Source: Setoptus koraiensis
Lineage: Eukaryota; Arthropoda
DNA: 64,000 bases
NCBI GenBank assembly: GCA_048013815.1
Contig: CM106586.1
Coordinates: forward strand, 6,448,001-6,512,000
Reading direction: 5' to 3'
Numbering within the stretch: position 1 is the first letter of the stretch; each line of letters begins with the position of its first letter. The notes under the pieces are model-generated. The model saw only the letters and a list, made by a program, of their open reading frames with translations. It did not search any database and was not told the origin of the DNA. The position numbers and the translations under genes were made by a program. Of this stretch, positions 53,677 through 62,809 are shown piece by piece.

Positions 53677-56600
53677 GCTGTTGTTGTCGCTGTTGTTGCT
53701 GTTGTTGTTTTGGTATTTCGCCGCCGTGGCAGCACCAGCACATTAGCGGCGCCCCAGCCGGCAACGCAAGCTCAGCGAGAGATAAAAGTGCCAGCCAGCC
53801 AGGCGAGCAGTTAGAGGGCTAGCCGAGAAGCATCACTCAAGAAACACTCGTCTAATTTGAATTGAGACGTTTTGAGATGACGGCATCGCTCTGACATTGT
53901 TGTAAATGCCTCTGGACGAGCGCGCGGGCCCCCGCAACCGACAGCCTCGCTGCAGCCTAATAGACAAGTGACAGGGGGGGCGCCGTTTAACAGCGGGTTG
54001 TTGTTGCTGCTGCTGCAGCGCCGACAATGATTTGCGAATCGGTTGCTCGCCGTTGTTGCGTGTTAGCTGAAGCAAACGCGCCAGCGAACGCGCCAGAGAA
54101 GCCGAATCGGAATTCATTTCCATTCGAATCGGATCATTCTATTCAATGGTTCATTGCCGCTCGCTTGCCACACACACACGCACACACACACACTCGCACA
54201 CACGCTTGCTATTCATGCCACGTGAATTGGTCATTTCGTTTCATTGCGTCATTTTGTTGTTTGTTGGCATTTGTGTTTTGTTGGCGCCGTTGAACAATTG
54301 GAGTGCGTGTGTGTGTGTGTGTGTTCTGGTCAGCAGTTTGGCTTGCTTGACAGAACACACAAACACAAACAAGAGTTGAAGTAAGAGACAGACAGACGCA
54401 CGAGCAAGAAGAAGAAGAAGAAGAAGTTTGCGTAATCGCGACTTCTTAATGGCACCAGCGCTCGCCAAGACATTGGGGCCCCTCTTGTGGCCTCACTTTT
54501 ATCCCTCTTTGGCCTGTCGCAAAGGCGACCTAGAGGACGGGCGGCCCAGCGAGAGGCCCGCTTTGCTTGGCTTCTGGCCAGTCCAAGTTGGCCCTAACTG
54601 CTCCAAGTCGGCCCTAACTGGTCCGAGTTGTGCCTAACTGCTCCAAGTCGGCCCCAACTGCTGTCACACGCACACACTAGGCGGCCCGCTCGCTGCTCAC
54701 CTGTGTGCCATCATGGGCACACTTTGCGGCCTTTGGGCGCGTATAATATTGCGTAATATTGTCGCACTAACGGAGACAGACAGACAGAATATACTAAACA
54801 TTATGTAGCCAGTCTAAACTGCGCGCCACAGTGCGCAATCATCTTTGCCGGCCATATGGGTCGATTGAGCCGCTGCACGGGCCCGTCGCTGAGGCCCCAG
54901 CGACTCGGCAGCGGCGCTCGGGGGCCCGATGTTGGGGCCGCCAATAAAACTGGTCACTTTTAGTGCATTTATATCGAGTTATTAGAGTCAAGTGTTGTGT
55001 CAGGTTAAACGGCACAGCAAGCCAGCCGGCCGGCCGGCCAGCGCCAGAGAATATTTACCGTGCCAATCCAATTAAATGCGCAATCCACTTGTCACACACA
55101 CACACACACACACACTAACCAATGATGGCAATGTCAACCAACTCTTGCTTCGCTCGCTAACTGGCCCCCTTGCCATTAGCAGCGTTGGAAACATTTGAAA
55201 CTGTCGAAGCCTAGGCCGGCCTAACTTAGGCCGGCCTAGCAGAGAATGGCGGCAGCCACCGGGGCCCCTTTGGGCGCCGTCCGATCCAATTGCCTACTTC
55301 CTGTCAACTAAACAACTCAATGTTGATCGCTTGCTGTTGTTTAAATTGGAGCCACTCTGTGCCAATCAATTCCAATTGAGCTAACTTTGCCATTGGTGGT
55401 GCCACGAGCCGGCGGCGGGCCCGCCACTCAAGCGGCCAATCTCGAGTAATCGGCGGCGAGCGGCGGATTGCAGCATTTAAACAAATGCTGCAAATCCTGG
55501 CATGGCCGCCCCAAACACTGTTTATGGCCCATTTGGCTGTTTATTATTTGCGTCGCCATCTGGCGCACATTTTGCAACACTAGCAATTGCAAAGTTTATG
55601 CTTTGCACAAACTACTATTTATACTGTACACTGTCACAATATTACTGTGTACATATACACCGTCTACACAGCTACACACAGTGAGCTGGGCCCCATCCAG
55701 CTGAGGGGCCCCATCGAGCTGCGGGGCCCCATTGAGCCGTGCAGCACTCGAGCGTGTACAAAGCGTAATGCACACAATAACAATAATAGCAACAATAATA
55801 TATTATATTACCGGCCGTGGGCTGTGATGGTCGGCTAAATGGGCAAATCTATGAATATGTAAATAGATGATGTATACAAAAATAGATGATTAGATTATAG
55901 TTTGGCCCGGGTTGCATCGCTTGGATAATCGCTCATCTAATTTTCATTTTGTCTAGACTACCGACGAGAGCTAGAGAGCGAGAGCGAGAGAGAGAGAGAC
56001 GAAATGCAAATTGACTCCACCTATTTGGCCGCGTGTGAGCATGAATAATTGATCAAGCACCAACTAATACCAGCTCTCTATACTAATCTCATTTCGTCCC
56101 ATTTGGTCCCCTTTGGTCCCATTTGGTCCCATTTGGTGGCAACGTCACAATGGCCAAATTCATATTTATAAATACGCGCGCACGCGTTATATCCATAAAT
56201 CATGTCTTGGCCAATTGGCCATTGATTGAAACCAACACCACCGACCGTGACGGTGTGCTGCGATGGGGGGACAAATTGCCGCAAACAAACCATAAATAAC
56301 AGACAAAATTGATGCCTCGTTTACGCGTTCCAGGAGCTCCAGTTGTTCGAGCACCACCGATCAGGTGCAAAACAGCACCTCCATCGAGTCCATTCAGTGC
56401 ATTTGTTTTGTCGACAGTCACCAGCAGCAGGGCAAGTCAGGTAGGTTACGCGATACAAATCGTTGGTGTTGTTGCGTTGGGGCCCGCGGGCCCCAACGCA
56501 ACAACACCAACAACAATAATGCACTCTCGCACGCTCTCGCGCTGGCCGGACGCTAATTAATTATCTATCTACTGTTGCCATTCTTGCCGTTGCCATTCCC

Positions 56601-59600
56601 ACTGTCGCCACTGTCGCGCTCGCCGATGTTGCCTTTTCGCACTGATGCCGTTTCCAACGCCACCGCTACGGACACCGCTACGGACACCGCCACGGACACC
56701 GCCACGGACACCGCCACGGACACCGCCACGGACACCGCGCTGCACACAAACCGACCGGATGTCTTGCATTGGCCAACCCGCTATCTTGGGCCATCTTGGG
56801 CCATCTTGGCGCCGCTCGGTACGCCGTGCCGCGGCTATTTGTGACGCGACCGTTTGTAACGCGACCATTTGTGATGCAACTATTTGTATCGCGACTGTTT
56901 GCAACGCGACCAACATTACATGCCCAACATTACGTCACAACCAACGTGTGCAATGGCAACCGTGTGCCAATTGTGTGTCCGCGCCGGAATTTCGCAATTG
57001 TGCAGAGTCTAGCCAATTGTGGCTGGGCACCAGCCATGGCGCCGTTATATTGATCAGCATAACTATGCCGGATTCGGACGACAATCGCGTGTTGCAGCTA
57101 CAATCTGTTATTGCGATGCCGACGGGTGAGTTGTTTGAGATGACGTTGGCCTGCTCAGCTCGCGACCCGAGCAACTTAATGTCACTCAATATTGCATGTT
57201 ACATAATGTCGTGGCTGCAAACGGCAATTTCGCTCTCTTGTGCTCTTATTTGCGTGATGACACAATGCCCGCTACTCACTGACCCCAAACTTTCTCATAT
57301 TCCCGACAACGACAACAACAACAACAATTCATACGTTCATTCGTTTGTTGTTTGTCATTTCGTCATCGTTGGCCGCCGTCCATTCGCAACTCGTTATCTC
57401 TCGCTTGGCGCTGTTGTTGGCTCGCTCTCAAACGCTGCTCAAATGCCGCCCAAATGCCGCCCAAATGCCCGCCCGACGGCCCATTCTGAACGGATGTTAT
57501 TCTTGGCCGGGGACCCCTGGCCAATGTTATTGTGTTTTATACACTGCATACATACTGCATTACATAATATTAGCCACCAACATCAGGCTGTCCGGCTCCA
57601 TCCTGTGCCTGTGTCAGCTACAAATGGACTTGCACAACAACGCCAACAACTCTAACAACAACAACAACAACAATAGCGCCGCCAGCAACAACGGCTCACA
57701 CTTGCATCATCTGCCATCCAGCAGCTCCACAGAAGAGGCCAGCTCCGGCACTTCCGGTTCACAAAATCCATCCAGCAGTTTACAACAGCAGCAGCAGCAG
57801 ACTACGAGCCAGCGGGCGGCCAACAGTTTGGTCAATACAAGTGCTAATAGCTCGCTCAATAAACAAGATTCGTCGTCGTTTGATTCGCCTTCTACCACAA
57901 CTACTCACACAACAACACATGCCACGGCCAATGCCAATGCTGCTAACAGCTCCACCGCTACGGGCCCCACTGGCGGCAGCACCGGTAGTGCCGGTAGCGG
58001 CACAAGTGGCGCCTCTAGTGGCAACAACACTACAACACCTATTAAAGTCAATCAGGGCAATATTGTTAATGCTGCAAGCAAATCAATTATGGTTATTGTG
58101 TCAGAGAAACACGCCAGAGTTTATCAATTGCCATTAGATGCGTCATTGCTCAACGATACAAACAACTTGTCCGCCCCTCACACATCCGGCGGCGGCTGTG
58201 GTGCCGGTGGCGCGGGTGCTAGTGGCGGTTCCGGTTGCGGTGGTGGCTCTGGCGCCGGTGGCGCTAACAGCGGCGCCGCCGAGCAACAACAATTGAACAA
58301 AGACAAACACCATTGTTGTTTGGCAAAGATCAAATTGACAGAGACCTCGTTTGCATGCAAATCGTCAATAGTCCCAATGAAACAACCAGATGAATCGTGC
58401 CTTGTAACCTATTTAGCGACTGGCAATATCCTCATACACAGTTTGCCCAAATTGAAGCTATTACTAGATGTCGACTTTGTGCCTTTGTGCAACGTCAGGT
58501 GAGTAGCGTGTTACATAATCTAATAATCTAATTAGCTGACTCACTCACAGACACAATTGCCGCTGCCGATGCTAACTGTGCGCCTTTTCGCCCTCATTGG
58601 CCTCATTGGCCTCATTGGCCCGCTGGCCCCGTTGGCCATATTGACAATATATTGACAATATATTGACCATATTGATCGGACACAACACGTGACACGATTG
58701 TCGATGCGCGCAATGTTTGCATATTATTGCTATTATGTCACTGTGCATTATATCATTGATATTGCAACAACCCAACAACTGCAACAACGACGCAAACGAC
58801 GGCCACAACAACCACGACCCAATGACAACAACAACAACAACCCAATGACAACAACAACAACGACCCAATAACAACAACAGAATCGCTACCACATTGTGCT
58901 TTAGCAGAAACGGACACGGACTTTATTTGTCCTCGGCCAGCGAGCTCACCAAATTCACCATTAATGCCGCCTACAAAGCAATGGTCAACGACATGATTGG
59001 CTCCGTTTACGTGCCTAAGGACATGCCCGAGATGCCCAGGCCCAATTTCTTCAAGGCGCTGTCGTCCAGTTTGTTCTCCACGTCGGGAAAATCGTCGGAT
59101 CGCGACGAGCTATGTGAGTACCGCTGCTGCCACTGTGTGATCACTAATTACTTGTCACTAATCACGAGCAATTAGTGGTCGCTACCCCAATAATACCCTA
59201 ATACCTCGCCGAGTATTTAATAATAATGAATAATAATATTAATACGTATATTTTGTGTATTCACGCATATTGACCGCTGCTCTGCGCTGCGCTGCACTGC
59301 AACAAAACAAAACAAAACGAAACTAAACGAAACTAAACGAAACACAGTCTCGGAAAATTCCGCGGGCAAGGCGTCGCGCGGTGTCGCCCGACACATTCCG
59401 GGTGCCGGCATGGACAAGCTGAATCGGGCCGCCGCGGGCACCGTCGGCCACGAACTGCGAATGGCTCGCGAAGGCCTAGACGAGCGAGGAGAGAAACTGA
59501 GCGAACTGGAGGACAAGACACTGCAAATGATGAACCAGGCCGAGTCGTATGGTCAGTCGGCGTCGCAATTGGTGGCCAAATTCAAAGACAAAAAATGGTA

Positions 59601-59610
59601 CCAATTCTAG
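28592..59610 (+). CDS. Tomosyn: Tomosyn (syntaxin-binding WD40 protein with C-terminal R-SNARE motif), complete
   Basis: Constitutive exons: 28592-31242, 31382-31712, 56303-56440, 57006-57125, 57574-58498, 58881-59113 and 59348-59610. One of three alternative linker exons (35345-36488, 41589-42177 or 43253-44198) sits between the second and third. Phases agree throughout, giving about 1934, 1749 or 1868 residues; vertebrate tomosyn has about 1150, and low-complexity inserts explain the excess. The N-terminus matches the family (FALSTVVRHGFPAQPTAIAF), followed by repeated WD40 strands. Conserved later blocks are SFTRSRSSSCSS, LWLGTSHGAVILIS, IATTLCFSRNGHGLYL and ENSAGKASRGVARHIPG. The end REGLDERGEKL...KDKKWYQF is the R-SNARE-like tail with the central Arg. 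Tomosyn sequesters syntaxin/SNAP-25 and limits synaptic-vesicle and dense-core-vesicle fusion. The start is the first ATG, in good context (ACAACCATGA). Confidence 0.95.
31382..31712 (+). CDS. Tomosyn: Tomosyn exon 2
   Basis: The acceptor ATTATCAG precedes 31382. The exon encodes LAYSHDNGIVIVDIIQKCVV, which matches the family strand with GxxVVDxxQK, then a Ser-rich stretch with GKSPKRMSSTSSS that parallels the vertebrate RSPRK...STS linker. It ends CAG before GTAAGT in phase 0, which fixes the phase that any following linker exon must accept. Confidence 0.93.
31713..35344. other. Tomosyn intron before the first alternative linker exon
   Basis: No supported exon. It includes a Gln-codon-like (CAA)n tract at about 33135-33197, a 15-bp GATTCGAGCC repeat (33441-33500), a GA tract and one GGGGCCCC at 33817. 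Confidence 0.7.
33441..33500 (+). repeat. 15-bp GATTCGAGCC-type repeat
   Basis: Units such as AGCCGATTCGAGCCT and AGCCGATTCGAGCCG repeat with short AAGCC insertions inside a tomosyn intron. The GATTCGAGCC core recalls a tRNA B-box, but no tRNA fold surrounds it. Confidence 0.75.
35345..36488 (+). CDS. Tomosyn: Tomosyn alternative linker exon A
   Basis: Enters after CCATTAACCTAG in phase 0 (an in-frame stop lies just upstream) and leaves after TTCTTTG before GTGAGT in phase 1; length 1144 = 3n+1. It reads IDAIKEEEMPRSPASGSSSHN, which recalls the vertebrate linker KSPTSGSSSPHN, then Gln/Pro/Ala-rich sequence with a poly-Gln block near 36090-36140 and RIKEEPIKMTRCHSLQ. Splicing to 56303 gives KFFDKIDASFTRSRSSS. 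An in-frame ATG at 35375 means it could also be a first coding exon from an internal promoter. Confidence 0.65.
36581..36726 (+). CDS. Possible alternative terminal exon of tomosyn, weak
   Basis: The acceptor AAACGTTCAG at 36580 would take phase 1 from linker exon A and read 48 residues (RQFIYEAALKLPLAHLPAHN...) to TGA at 36724. This would make a tomosyn lacking the second propeller and SNARE tail. Composition is balanced, but there is no homology I know of. It may be chance. Confidence 0.2.
38581..38636 (+). repeat. 14-bp minisatellite, 4 units
   Basis: GTTACGATGCAACC, GTTATGATGCAACC and two GTTATGGTGCAACC units in exact register, inside a tomosyn intron. Confidence 0.9.
40745..40776 (+). 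promoter_or_regulatory. Possible internal TATA-type core promoter
   Basis: TATAAAGGCGCGG lies about 30 bases before CCCCAGTGTG, a passable initiator, and about 0.8 kb before linker exon B. That exon begins with an in-frame ATG immediately after its acceptor. If used, the promoter would give an N-terminally shortened tomosyn. Evidence is motif spacing only. Confidence 0.25.
41285..41405 (+). repeat. CCCAAAATCACAAAA repeat tract
   Basis: Six to seven copies of CCCAAAATCACAAAA alternate with ACCCACAAA over 120 bases, strongly A/C-biased on the plus strand, ending about 180 bases before linker exon B. Confidence 0.85.
41589..42177 (+). CDS. Tomosyn: Tomosyn alternative linker exon B
   Basis: Enters after AACGAATGTTAG in phase 0 and leaves after TCATATG before GTATGG in phase 1; length 589 = 3n+1. 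It begins MPITPFSSASTQNQRFSVSD, then carries Thr, Asn and a His block (about 41985-42030), and ends DNIRSY. Joined to 56303 it reads SYDKIDASFTRSRSSS. Composition is typical of the disordered hypervariable linker between the two tomosyn propellers. It cannot be joined in frame to linker exons A or C. Confidence 0.68.
42178..43252. other. Tomosyn intron between linker exons B and C
   Basis: Contains a (CT)n tract (about 42215-42248) and an 11-bp array (42266-42364). No GGGGCCCC and no coding signal. Confidence 0.7.
42266..42364 (+). repeat. 11-bp minisatellite, 9 units
   Basis: ATATCTGCCGC and AAATCTGCCCC-type units keep an 11-base register over 99 bases. They lie directly after a (CT)n tract and about 90 bases past the donor of linker exon B. 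Confidence 0.9.
43253..44198 (+). CDS. Tomosyn: Tomosyn alternative linker exon C
   Basis: Enters after TTTAACCTTTAG in phase 0 and leaves after GCCTCAG before GTAATT in phase 1; length 946 = 3n+1. It begins SSPFQTVSQAVASQQQ, which recalls the vertebrate YGSADPFQ at the start of the linker. It continues with Gln, Asn, Ser, Ala and Gly runs, the basic patch STNKRIISRMLSIHT and a His block at about 44150-44180. Joined to 56303 it reads FASDKIDASFTRSRSSS. It is the longest low-complexity open frame of its area on the coding strand, with clean splice signals at both ends. Confidence 0.72.
45643..45732 (+). repeat. 18-bp minisatellite, 5 units
   Basis: CTCTCTCCGAACGTCGCT repeats in exact 18-base register, with the last unit diverged. 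Confidence 0.9.
46603..46658 (+). repeat. 14-bp minisatellite, 4 units
   Basis: CGGCTCTCAATTCT followed by three CGGCTCTCAATCCT units, intronic in tomosyn. Confidence 0.9.
47713..47763. repeat. Perfect 19-bp inverted repeat with 13-base loop
   Basis: CGCGCTCAGTGTGCACAGC at 47713-47731 is matched exactly by its reverse complement at 47745-47763. As RNA it would form a strong stem inside the tomosyn intron. Confidence 0.9.
47761..47830 (+). repeat. 30-bp direct repeat, 2.3 units, with GCGACTAGTCGC palindromes
   Basis: Units at 47761 and 47791 differ at four positions, and a third begins GCGACTAGTC at 47821. Each starts with a site of the form GCGACTAGTC, the first two completing a 12-base palindrome. 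Confidence 0.9.
47898..47941 (+). repeat. 11-bp minisatellite, 4 units
   Basis: ATACCGGCCGC, GCACCGGCCGC, ATGCCGGCCGC and ATACCGGCCGC, adjoining the 30-bp repeat and hairpin cluster. Confidence 0.9.
49269..49350 (+). repeat. Irregular array of ACAGGTAAC splice-donor-like motifs
   Basis: Four copies of ACAGGTAAC and one ACAGGTAGC occur within about 80 bases, separated by TCGCG-type spacers. Each matches a 5' splice site on the transcribed strand of the tomosyn intron, yet no open exon precedes them. Confidence 0.75.
52978..53057 (+). repeat. 16-bp minisatellite, 5 units
   Basis: Three AGTGTTGTGCCGGCCC units then two AGTGTTAGCCGGGCCC/T units in exact register. Confidence 0.9.
53587..53677 (+). 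repeat. Pure (GTT)n microsatellite, about 30 repeats
   Basis: Uninterrupted TTG for about 91 bases, then TTGTTGCTG decay. It is the mirror of the (CAA)n tract at 16639 and creates spurious poly-Leu/Val/Cys frames. Confidence 0.95.
54581..54660 (+). repeat. 20-bp minisatellite, 4 units
   Basis: Four units of the form GTCCAAGTTGGCCCTAACTG keep a perfect 20-base register with a few substitutions each. Confidence 0.9.
56303..56440 (+). CDS. Tomosyn: Tomosyn exon: conserved RSRSSS linker end
   Basis: The acceptor CATAAATAACAG precedes 56303; the exon is phase 1 in and phase 1 out. It encodes DKIDASFTRSRSSSCSS then STSIESIQCICFVDS, closely parallel to vertebrate NSFSRSRSSSVSSIDK...EAITALYF. This is the first shared exon after the alternative linkers, and the G base supplied by each of them completes GAC (Asp). 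It ends before GTAGGT. Confidence 0.92.
56462..56511. repeat. 50-bp perfect palindrome, no spacer
   Basis: The two 25-base arms (56462-56486 and 56487-56511) are exact reverse complements meeting at CCCG/CGGG. The arm contains TTGCGTTGGGGCCCG. It lies 21 bases after the donor of the exon ending at 56440, so the pre-mRNA would carry a 25-bp hairpin next to that splice site. Confidence 0.95.
56661..56738 (+). repeat. 12-bp minisatellite, 6.5 units
   Basis: CACCGCTACGGA twice then CACCGCCACGGA four times, ending CACCGC, in the intron between two tomosyn exons. Because 12 is a multiple of three, it keeps false frames open. Confidence 0.92.
57006..57125 (+). CDS. Tomosyn: Tomosyn exon: second-propeller strand
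   Basis: The acceptor TTTCGCAATTGTGCAG precedes 57006; phase 1 in and out, ending ACGG before GTGAGT. It encodes ESSQLWLGTSHGAVILISI, matching the family CLWVGTSLGTVLVISL block, then the VIAMPT turn that continues into the next exon. Confidence 0.93.
57574..58498 (+). CDS. Tomosyn: Tomosyn exon: second propeller with long disordered insert
   Basis: Starts after CATAATATTAG in phase 1 and ends CGTCAG before GTGAGT in phase 2. It begins ATNIRLSGSILCLCQLQMD (family: SGTFLSLKGAVLTFSCMD). It then has about 140 residues of Asn/Ser/Gln/Thr/Gly and a Gly-Ala block, and returns to conserved SIMVIVSEKHARVYQLP, KIKLTETSFACKSSIV and TGNILIHSLPKLKLLLDVDF. The insert sits where vertebrate tomosyns also have a variable loop. 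Confidence 0.93.
58881..59113 (+). CDS. Tomosyn: Tomosyn exon: end of second propeller
   Basis: Follows AACAACAACAG in phase 2. It encodes IATTLCFSRNGHGLYLSSAS, then PEMPRPNFFKALSSSLFSTS, parallel to vertebrate EAPNRGFFKGLFGG, and ends DRDEL with a phase-1 donor (CTAT before GTGAGT). Confidence 0.94.
59348..59610 (+). CDS. Tomosyn: Tomosyn last exon: R-SNARE-like tail
   Basis: Starts after AACGAAACACAG and ends TAG at 59608-59610. It encodes SENSAGKASRGVARHIPGAG, then the SNARE-like helix with LDERGEKLSELEDKT, whose Arg occupies the zero-layer position, and terminates KDKKWYQF. There is no membrane anchor, which is what lets tomosyn act as a decoy for synaptobrevin. Confidence 0.96.
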
Positions 59611-59768
59611 TGTGTGTGTTGTTGTCTACGACAATACGTCGTTACGTAATCAATGTTTTATAAGTAGTTTTGCACACACTCAACAACTAACGAACCCATC
59701 AACCCGATCAACCAATCGAGTGTTTATTTGGCCCCCTGAGCGTGCAACAATCGACTAAACGCTTGATT

Positions 59769-59818
<50 letters not shown>

Positions 59819-61068
59819 CAATAGAAATGCATAATCATGTTGCATAATTTGGCCGAATTTCGCTAACAAAGCCTAGCTTGCGGGTGCAAGTAAAAGCAGT
59901 CGCAGCACACACATGAGAAAGAATATAATTATCGCATTCTGAGAACATTCCGACATGCCAACACACACACACACACACTTACATTAGCAACAATTGCAAT
60001 TGCAATCAATCATCATCGTCACTAATTTAACAGCAACAGCAACAAATTAAAACTAATCAAAGTCAAACTATCAGATGAAACGGTGTGAGTGCGCGCGAAC
60101 GAATCAGCGCCGCATCAGCATCGTGGTCGTCGTCACAAATTGCCCCCCTTTAATCACCTGTAACATCAATGAATACAGTGTGTGTAATGTGTAGTGTGTT
60201 GTTGTTATGTAATCGCGCGCGCGTATAGTCATTGAATCGTATTATCATCATCAACTATCAATTGTATTGTAACGCTGTTGTAGTTTATTTGTTTCATTAT
60301 CAATTGTAGTAGCAGGCCGCACAAACGCAACAACAGCGACGCAATGTTGTTGCGTTGCACCCACACAAGTCACCTTGATTATTACTATTACTATTATCAT
60401 TATTATTGCTATTACATACGATTATTAAATTTGAATAGACTGTTATTATTAATATTAGAAAATAATAAAAGTAAAATAGAGTGTATATGTTGCAATGGTT
60501 GCGTTGTGTCGGACAGTCCGCACTCCGGACAATTTGTGTGTTTGTTGTGTTTGTTGTGTCTTTTGTGTTTTGTTGTGTTTTTTGCGTTGACCCACCGGCT
60601 AACCGAATTGCGTGCCGCTACATTCATTGCTAATGAATCATTAGATAGATGCCGTGCGTGATAATCGAGATTCATTGAGTGATTCTGATATGATAACATG
60701 ATTATATCTATTAATCAGCGCCAGTTGACGTTGCACGTTGTTTAGGCCGTTTAGTGTCAGTTTTACTCTGTTTGGGCTGCCGGCTGCTGTTGGCCCATTT
60801 CGACCGATAATGGCCGATAAACAAAAAGGTAACACCTTGCGGGCCGGTCTGGCCAGCGTTCGGGCCAGCTCTTGTTGCGCCTCTTGTGGCCGGCGATGGT
60901 CAGATCAGTCATCGGCTGGCACCGTTGGTTAATTGTGTTTGTGTCCATTATCATGTGTGTATTATTCATGTTAGCATTTTACGTAACACGGCGGAATGGC
61001 ACACACACGCACTAATTGAATCTCTACGTCTGTGTGTCCATTGTTATCGCTGTTGTTGTTGCTGTCGC

Positions 61069-61099
<31 letters not shown>

Positions 61100-62809
61100 G
61101 CTGCTGCTGCCGTTGCCGTAGCGAGCCAGGTGAGTGCGAGCATTCATTAGTCATCGGCTGGCTTCAGTCATGAGTCAGCGACTGACAAACAGCGACAACA
61201 GCAACAGATGAGAGGAGCAAGACAAGCGAGAGAGAGCGGGCAAAATATTCATTTGGTCACCGTTAACTTCCGAATATTAAAGCAGCAACGGAAACTTTCT
61301 CGTCTCATGACAGGCACAATTGAGCCGGTGACTGGCCAATTGTGGCCAGTCGACACAACGGGAAGTGGCATCATCATTACACTACTAACGTTATATGAAT
61401 ATTACAATATTCATGACGACGATGAATAACATTATTAGTCATATATGCCTGGCCCGGCAGTGTCTTACAAGGCGGTCAGTGTGTTGTGAGGCCAGTGTGT
61501 TGTGCGGTGGTAGTTCACACACTGACGGCACAACAACAATTAAATCATCATCTAAATCACAGATATGAACGCACACGGCAACAACAATGCGGCAGCCAGT
61601 GCTGCCGTTGGCCCGTTTGCTGTCGAGCTGCCGGCCAACTGCAGCAAACTGGCCAGCAAATGCAAATGAGTCCACACAAACCGCTGACCGTTTGTTGCCC
61701 CACTCACCTGTTGCTCGTTTTGTTTCTGGGGTGTGACTTGCAGCTTTCTCCCCTCTTTTTGCTCTTTCTTTGGCTTGTCTCTCTGGAAAACTTTCGCGCT
61801 CTCTCTCTACACAATCGCTCGCCCTAAACACTCGCTCGCCCTACACACTCGCTCGCCCTACACACTCGCTCGCCAGCGAACGAGAGAAAACGGCCAGCAG
61901 CCAGCAAAAGTAACGGCCACTTCGGGGGAGGTGGTGACAGAGCCAGTCTTGCCATTGTTGTTGTTTAGCCAGCAGATAACTTGTTTGGCTGTGTCGTGGT
62001 TGTCACAACGGCCACCGAGCTGCCAGCTAGCATCACATGATAGAGAGGAAAGTGCTTTCACTGATCATCTCGCTGACAAGGTGACTGACTTCATATAGTG
62101 CAGCAGCTTGACAGCAGTCTGTTGCAGCAACAGCAACAACAACAACAACAACCACTCGTCTCCACTGGTCGTCGTCTTAGCGTTTTAGCGCCGCTTAACC
62201 GTAATTTTTGCCGCTAAATCCATTTGCGTCGTTCATCACACCTCAGTCACGAAAAGTTGCCTCTGCGAAAGTTAACTCGGCGAGCATCGCACTCACTTGT
62301 TATGCATAACAATTTACAAGTGTTCACGAGCGTCCATCAATAATCGTAATCAGCAACAACAACAATTGATAATTGATAATTCAATCAAACACTTTCCGCT
62401 CATTGTATCCTCTGAGTACAACCACTCATACACCTTGCAACACGACGGACAGCGATCGTTCAATGCACCCTCATTATTGAGAAGCCAACAATGCCCAAAC
62501 AGCCAGCGCAGTCGCATTATTTTGTCAGCGCTGTAGTCGTCGCATCATTCTGGTTCAGGCTGGCAAGTTAGTCGCCACATCAATCGATCGAACGTCGCCA
62601 CTCAATTCATCCAGCGCCCAGCCAACAGCAACCAACATCAACCGCAACAACCAACAACAACCAACCAACTAACAACAATAACTCTCAATAACAAACAGAC
62701 TCACAAGTTGGCACCAGCATACAGAGGACACGGCTTTCTCTAACATAACTCTCTTCATAAGAGAACGTTCGCCAGTACGTGCAATTCGCAGCAATTAATT
62801 ATTGAGAAT
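59611..62809. other. Region downstream of tomosyn, no supported gene
   Basis: Contains a (GT)n tract (about 59770-59816), AT-rich stretches, a GTT tract at about 61072-61100 and repeated CACTCGCTCGCCCTA units near 61820-61875. Tomosyn's 3' UTR should begin here, but I see no clear poly(A) signal close to the stop. Confidence 0.6.
59770..59816 (+). repeat. (GT)n microsatellite, about 23 repeats
   Basis: Pure TG dinucleotide run about 160 bases after the tomosyn stop codon, probably within its 3' UTR. Confidence 0.95.

Larger units (their letters stand above)
44199..56302. other. 12-kb tomosyn intron before the constitutive 3' exons
   Basis: No exon needed to complete the frame is missing here. 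It holds seven GGGGCCCC octamers, minisatellites, a hairpin at 47713, a splice-donor-like array at 49269, a (GTT)n tract at 53587 and several GA/CA tracts. Open frames here are GC-rich or repeat-driven and unconvincing. Confidence 0.65.

Noticed and set aside
53354-53822. Poly-Leu, poly-Val and poly-Cys frames on both strands
   Set aside because: All six frames of the (GTT)n tract are open; no coding signal outside it.
56645-57655. 336-codon plus-strand frame overlapping tomosyn 3' exons
   Set aside because: It runs through the 12-bp array and introns in a frame that agrees with exon 57006-57125 only over part of its length; the spliced tomosyn model explains the conserved parts.
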